From an uncultured Bacilli bacterium (GTDB lineage: Bacteria; Bacillota_I; Bacilli_A; RF39; UBA660): DNA of 64,000 bases. The notes under the pieces are model-generated. The model ran no database searches, was not told the origin of the DNA, and saw only the letters and a program-made list of their open reading frames with translations. The position numbers were made by a program, and so were the translations under genes. The stretch lies in NCBI GenBank assembly GCA_934162325.1, contig CAKPIH010000001.1, positions 1 through 64,000 on the forward strand, given 5' to 3'. Shown piece after piece: positions 62,479 through 64,000 of the stretch; the first letter of the stretch is position 1, and each line of letters starts with the position of its first letter.

Positions 62479-63870
62479 TTAACTTTTAGTAATTCTAACT
62501 TTAATCTTTGTTGTCTTAGCAAAGTAATTAGCCTTAACTTCCTCACCACTTACTTTAACATTAACAGTATGTTCACCCTCACCAAGTCCAGATAAATCAA
62601 CTGTTGCTTTAATAGTAGTACTATCAATAGCATCAAGAACCTCTTTTGTACCTTTAACCACTACCGTTGTCTTAGAAGAATTTTCTCCAATAGCACCAGC
62701 CTTCAAATTAGGTCCAAGATTAATAGCATCTATTTTAATATCATCTACTTCTTTAGATTCTTCTTTACCAATACTAATCTTAACCGTAATAGTCTTTTCA
62801 GATACTTCTCTAATACCTTCTGGTTTAGGAACTACAACAGTATAAGTCTTATTATCAGTAAGACCTGCTACATCCACTTCAATAGGAATATAACTTTCAC
62901 TATATTTATTTACTGTTTCTTGATCACCATAAATACTAATCTCATTTACTGAAGTAGTAATAGAACTAATAGCTTTACCAAATGATATCTTATCTATATT
63001 TTTAGGAATAACCTTAAGTTTAGCAGTACCACTATAAGACTCAATATTAACAGTAGCGGTAACAGTCTCAGGAACAATTTCAACATCAACAACATTACCA
63101 TACTTATCATACGCTACTAATTTAACTTTATCAACAGTATTAACACCAGCCTTAGGATCAACAATACTACCAACATCAACAAGTGCTTTAACCGTAGCAA
63201 CTTTATTTATATTATGACTAGATTTCTCATCATCAGTACCCTTAATAATAACTTCTTCCTTATCTAAAGTAACAGATTGAACAGAAAGTTTACTATCTAA
63301 TTTATCCTTATTAATAACATCAATAGTAACTGTCTTAGTTTGTGATACCTTAGGATAAACATTAACCGTAATTGAAGAAGGATCTAACTTATAAGTAACA
63401 GAATTAATAGAACTCTCATAACTCAAATCAACCTTATGTGTACCTTCCTTCAAATTAGATAAATCAACACTAACTTTACCAGTAGATAACTGTTTAGCAA
63501 GATATAAGTCAACAGTTCTACCAATCAAAGTAACATCAGCAGTCTCAGGAATACCCTCAACAACATAAGCTTCTTTATTATAAGTAGCCTCAACCGTCTG
63601 ATTATGAAGCACTTCAGCAGCACTATCAATTACAGTACTTGCTTGATTATCAACATAAAAGAATAAAAGTAATGCCATAAAAAGTGAAATAAACACCAAA
63701 GTATTTTTCTTATTTAGCCACTTCTCAAATTTACCAGCATTCTTATCAGTTTTTTCACCTAAGAATAATCCAAACTTAGTAACTGGAGTAACAATAACTC
63801 TATCAATAAAATTAAAGATACCTAGAAAAAATTTCTTAATAGCTTTAATAATCTTTTTAAGCCCTTTCAT
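62479..63870 (-). CDS. cdaR: Cyclic-di-AMP synthase regulator CdaR (YbbR)
   Basis: A 463-residue protein. A basic amphipathic N-terminus is followed by one transmembrane helix (about 53-75) and four YbbR repeats outside the cell (about 90-460), each beta-rich with the VxVYPK- or VTVKI-like ends. CdaR controls the adjacent diadenylate cyclase CdaA. The longest frame starts 23 codons earlier, but the ATG at 63870 is preferred because GAAGAGGAGGAAG lies upstream; it overlaps the cdaA end by 14 bases. The usual next gene glmM is absent. Confidence 0.85.
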   Translation of the reverse strand: MKGLKKIIKAIKKFFLGIFNFIDRVIVTPVTKFGLFLGEKTDKNAGKFEKWLNKKNTLVFISLFMALLLFFYVDNQASTVIDSAAEVLHNQTVEATYNKEAYVVEGIPETADVTLIGRTVDLYLAKQLSTGKVSVDLSNLKEGTHKVDLSYESSINSVTYKLDPSSITVNVYPKVSQTKTVTIDVINKDKLDSKLSVQSVTLDKEEVIIKGTDDEKSSHNINKVATVKALVDVGSIVDPKAGVNTVDKVKLVAYDKYGNVVDVEIVPETVTATVNIESYSGTAKLKVIPKNIDKISFGKAISSITTSVNEISIYGDQETVNKYSESYIPIEVDVAGLTDNKTYTVVVPKPEGIREVSEKTITVKISIGKEESKEVDDIKIDAINLGPNLKAGAIGENSSKTTVVVKGTKEVLDAIDSTTIKATVDLSGLGEGEHTVNVKVSGEEVKANYFAKTTKIKVRITKS

Positions 63871-64000
63871 TATTATCTTCCTCCTCTTCTTCAAATTCAT
63901 CATCGAGTAGAACTTCCTTCTTAGGTTTAAGTTCTTCAATTAAAATCATTCTAGCATCATCTAGAGAAAGATTATAATTTAAATTACCTCCTACAGCAAT
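63857..64000 (-). CDS. cdaA: Diadenylate cyclase CdaA, C-terminal end (partial)
   Basis: Forty-seven residues of an open frame running off the right edge, ending in an acidic tail (DDEFEEEEEDNNERA). The visible start IAVGGNLNYNLSLDDARMIL fits the C-terminal end of the CdaA cyclase domain. The call rests mainly on its overlap with cdaR, its known partner. The amount of sequence is small. Confidence 0.6.
   Translation of the reverse strand: MAVGGNLNYNLSLDDARMILIEELKPKKEVLLDDEFEEEEEDNNERA

Noticed and set aside
1..64000. CRISPR array, insertion sequence, tRNA or rRNA genes
   Set aside because: None found: no evenly spaced direct repeats, no transposase, and no cloverleaf or rRNA signatures. 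The hairpin family is not regularly spaced.

Overview
The window is very AT-rich chromosomal DNA of a Gram-positive, low-GC bacterium (Firmicutes, Bacilli-like). The genetic code is standard: TGA is used as a stop at the ends of the genes at 18473, 50699 and 51376. The organism appears able to sporulate, because the window carries gpr, sspI, spoVID, ysxE, yunB and a cotJ cluster. It appears to be an anaerobe, because it carries pyruvate:ferredoxin oxidoreductase and a radical-type acyl-CoA dehydratase activase. Genes are tightly packed, start codons overlap stops, and several terminators are folded into the last codons of the gene. This fits an uncultured gut lineage with a compact genome. The lineage is an inference; no 16S rRNA or tRNA gene was found here.

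Layout. 1-5200: a nucleotidyltransferase, a lipid kinase, then recA, pgsA, a RodZ-like protein, rnpB and gpsB. 5200-12900: a pyruvate:ferredoxin oxidoreductase operon, then a two-gene AAA-ATPase/TOPRIM-like pair of anti-phage type and a lipoprotein. 12900-21000: asnS, regulators, a LysM protein, an activase, dCMP deaminase, two membrane-linked enzymes on the plus strand and an HTH-M78 peptidase. 21000-31500: lon, ssb, an amidase, sufB, yunB, rhodanese, gap, gpr and rpsT. 31500-39000: recD2, ysxE, spoVID, trmK, rpoD, dnaG. 39000-48100: a deacetylase, an HD protein, mscS, hemW, sspI, holA, two TasA-like surface proteins, trxA and cvpA. 48100-54700: a five-gene Ytr-type ABC transporter operon with its own GntR repressor and a visible operator. 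54800-64000: an M16 peptidase pair, cotJ genes, a frameshifted unknown gene, typA, and the cdaA-cdaR pair.

How the genes fit together. Core replication, repair and translation (dnaG, rpoD, holA, recA, recD2, ssb, asnS, rpsT, rnpB, typA) are mixed with spore-coat and spore-core genes. Gene neighbourhoods known from Bacillus survive in pieces: rodZ/pgsA/recA, dnaG/rpoD/trmK, spoVID/ysxE, gpr/rpsT, gpsB/rnpB and the ytr set.

The most unusual signal is a family of 15 intergenic hairpins at six places (around 10.3, 16.3, 27.95, 39.1, 54.75 and 61.5 kb). Their stems differ completely in sequence and yet stay paired, while the loop keeps the pattern AC...GG. They occur as tandem pairs (one triplet). 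Two copies, at 10.3 and 39.1 kb on opposite strands, also share a matching promoter and transcript start, which suggests small non-coding RNA genes. I do not recognise this family.
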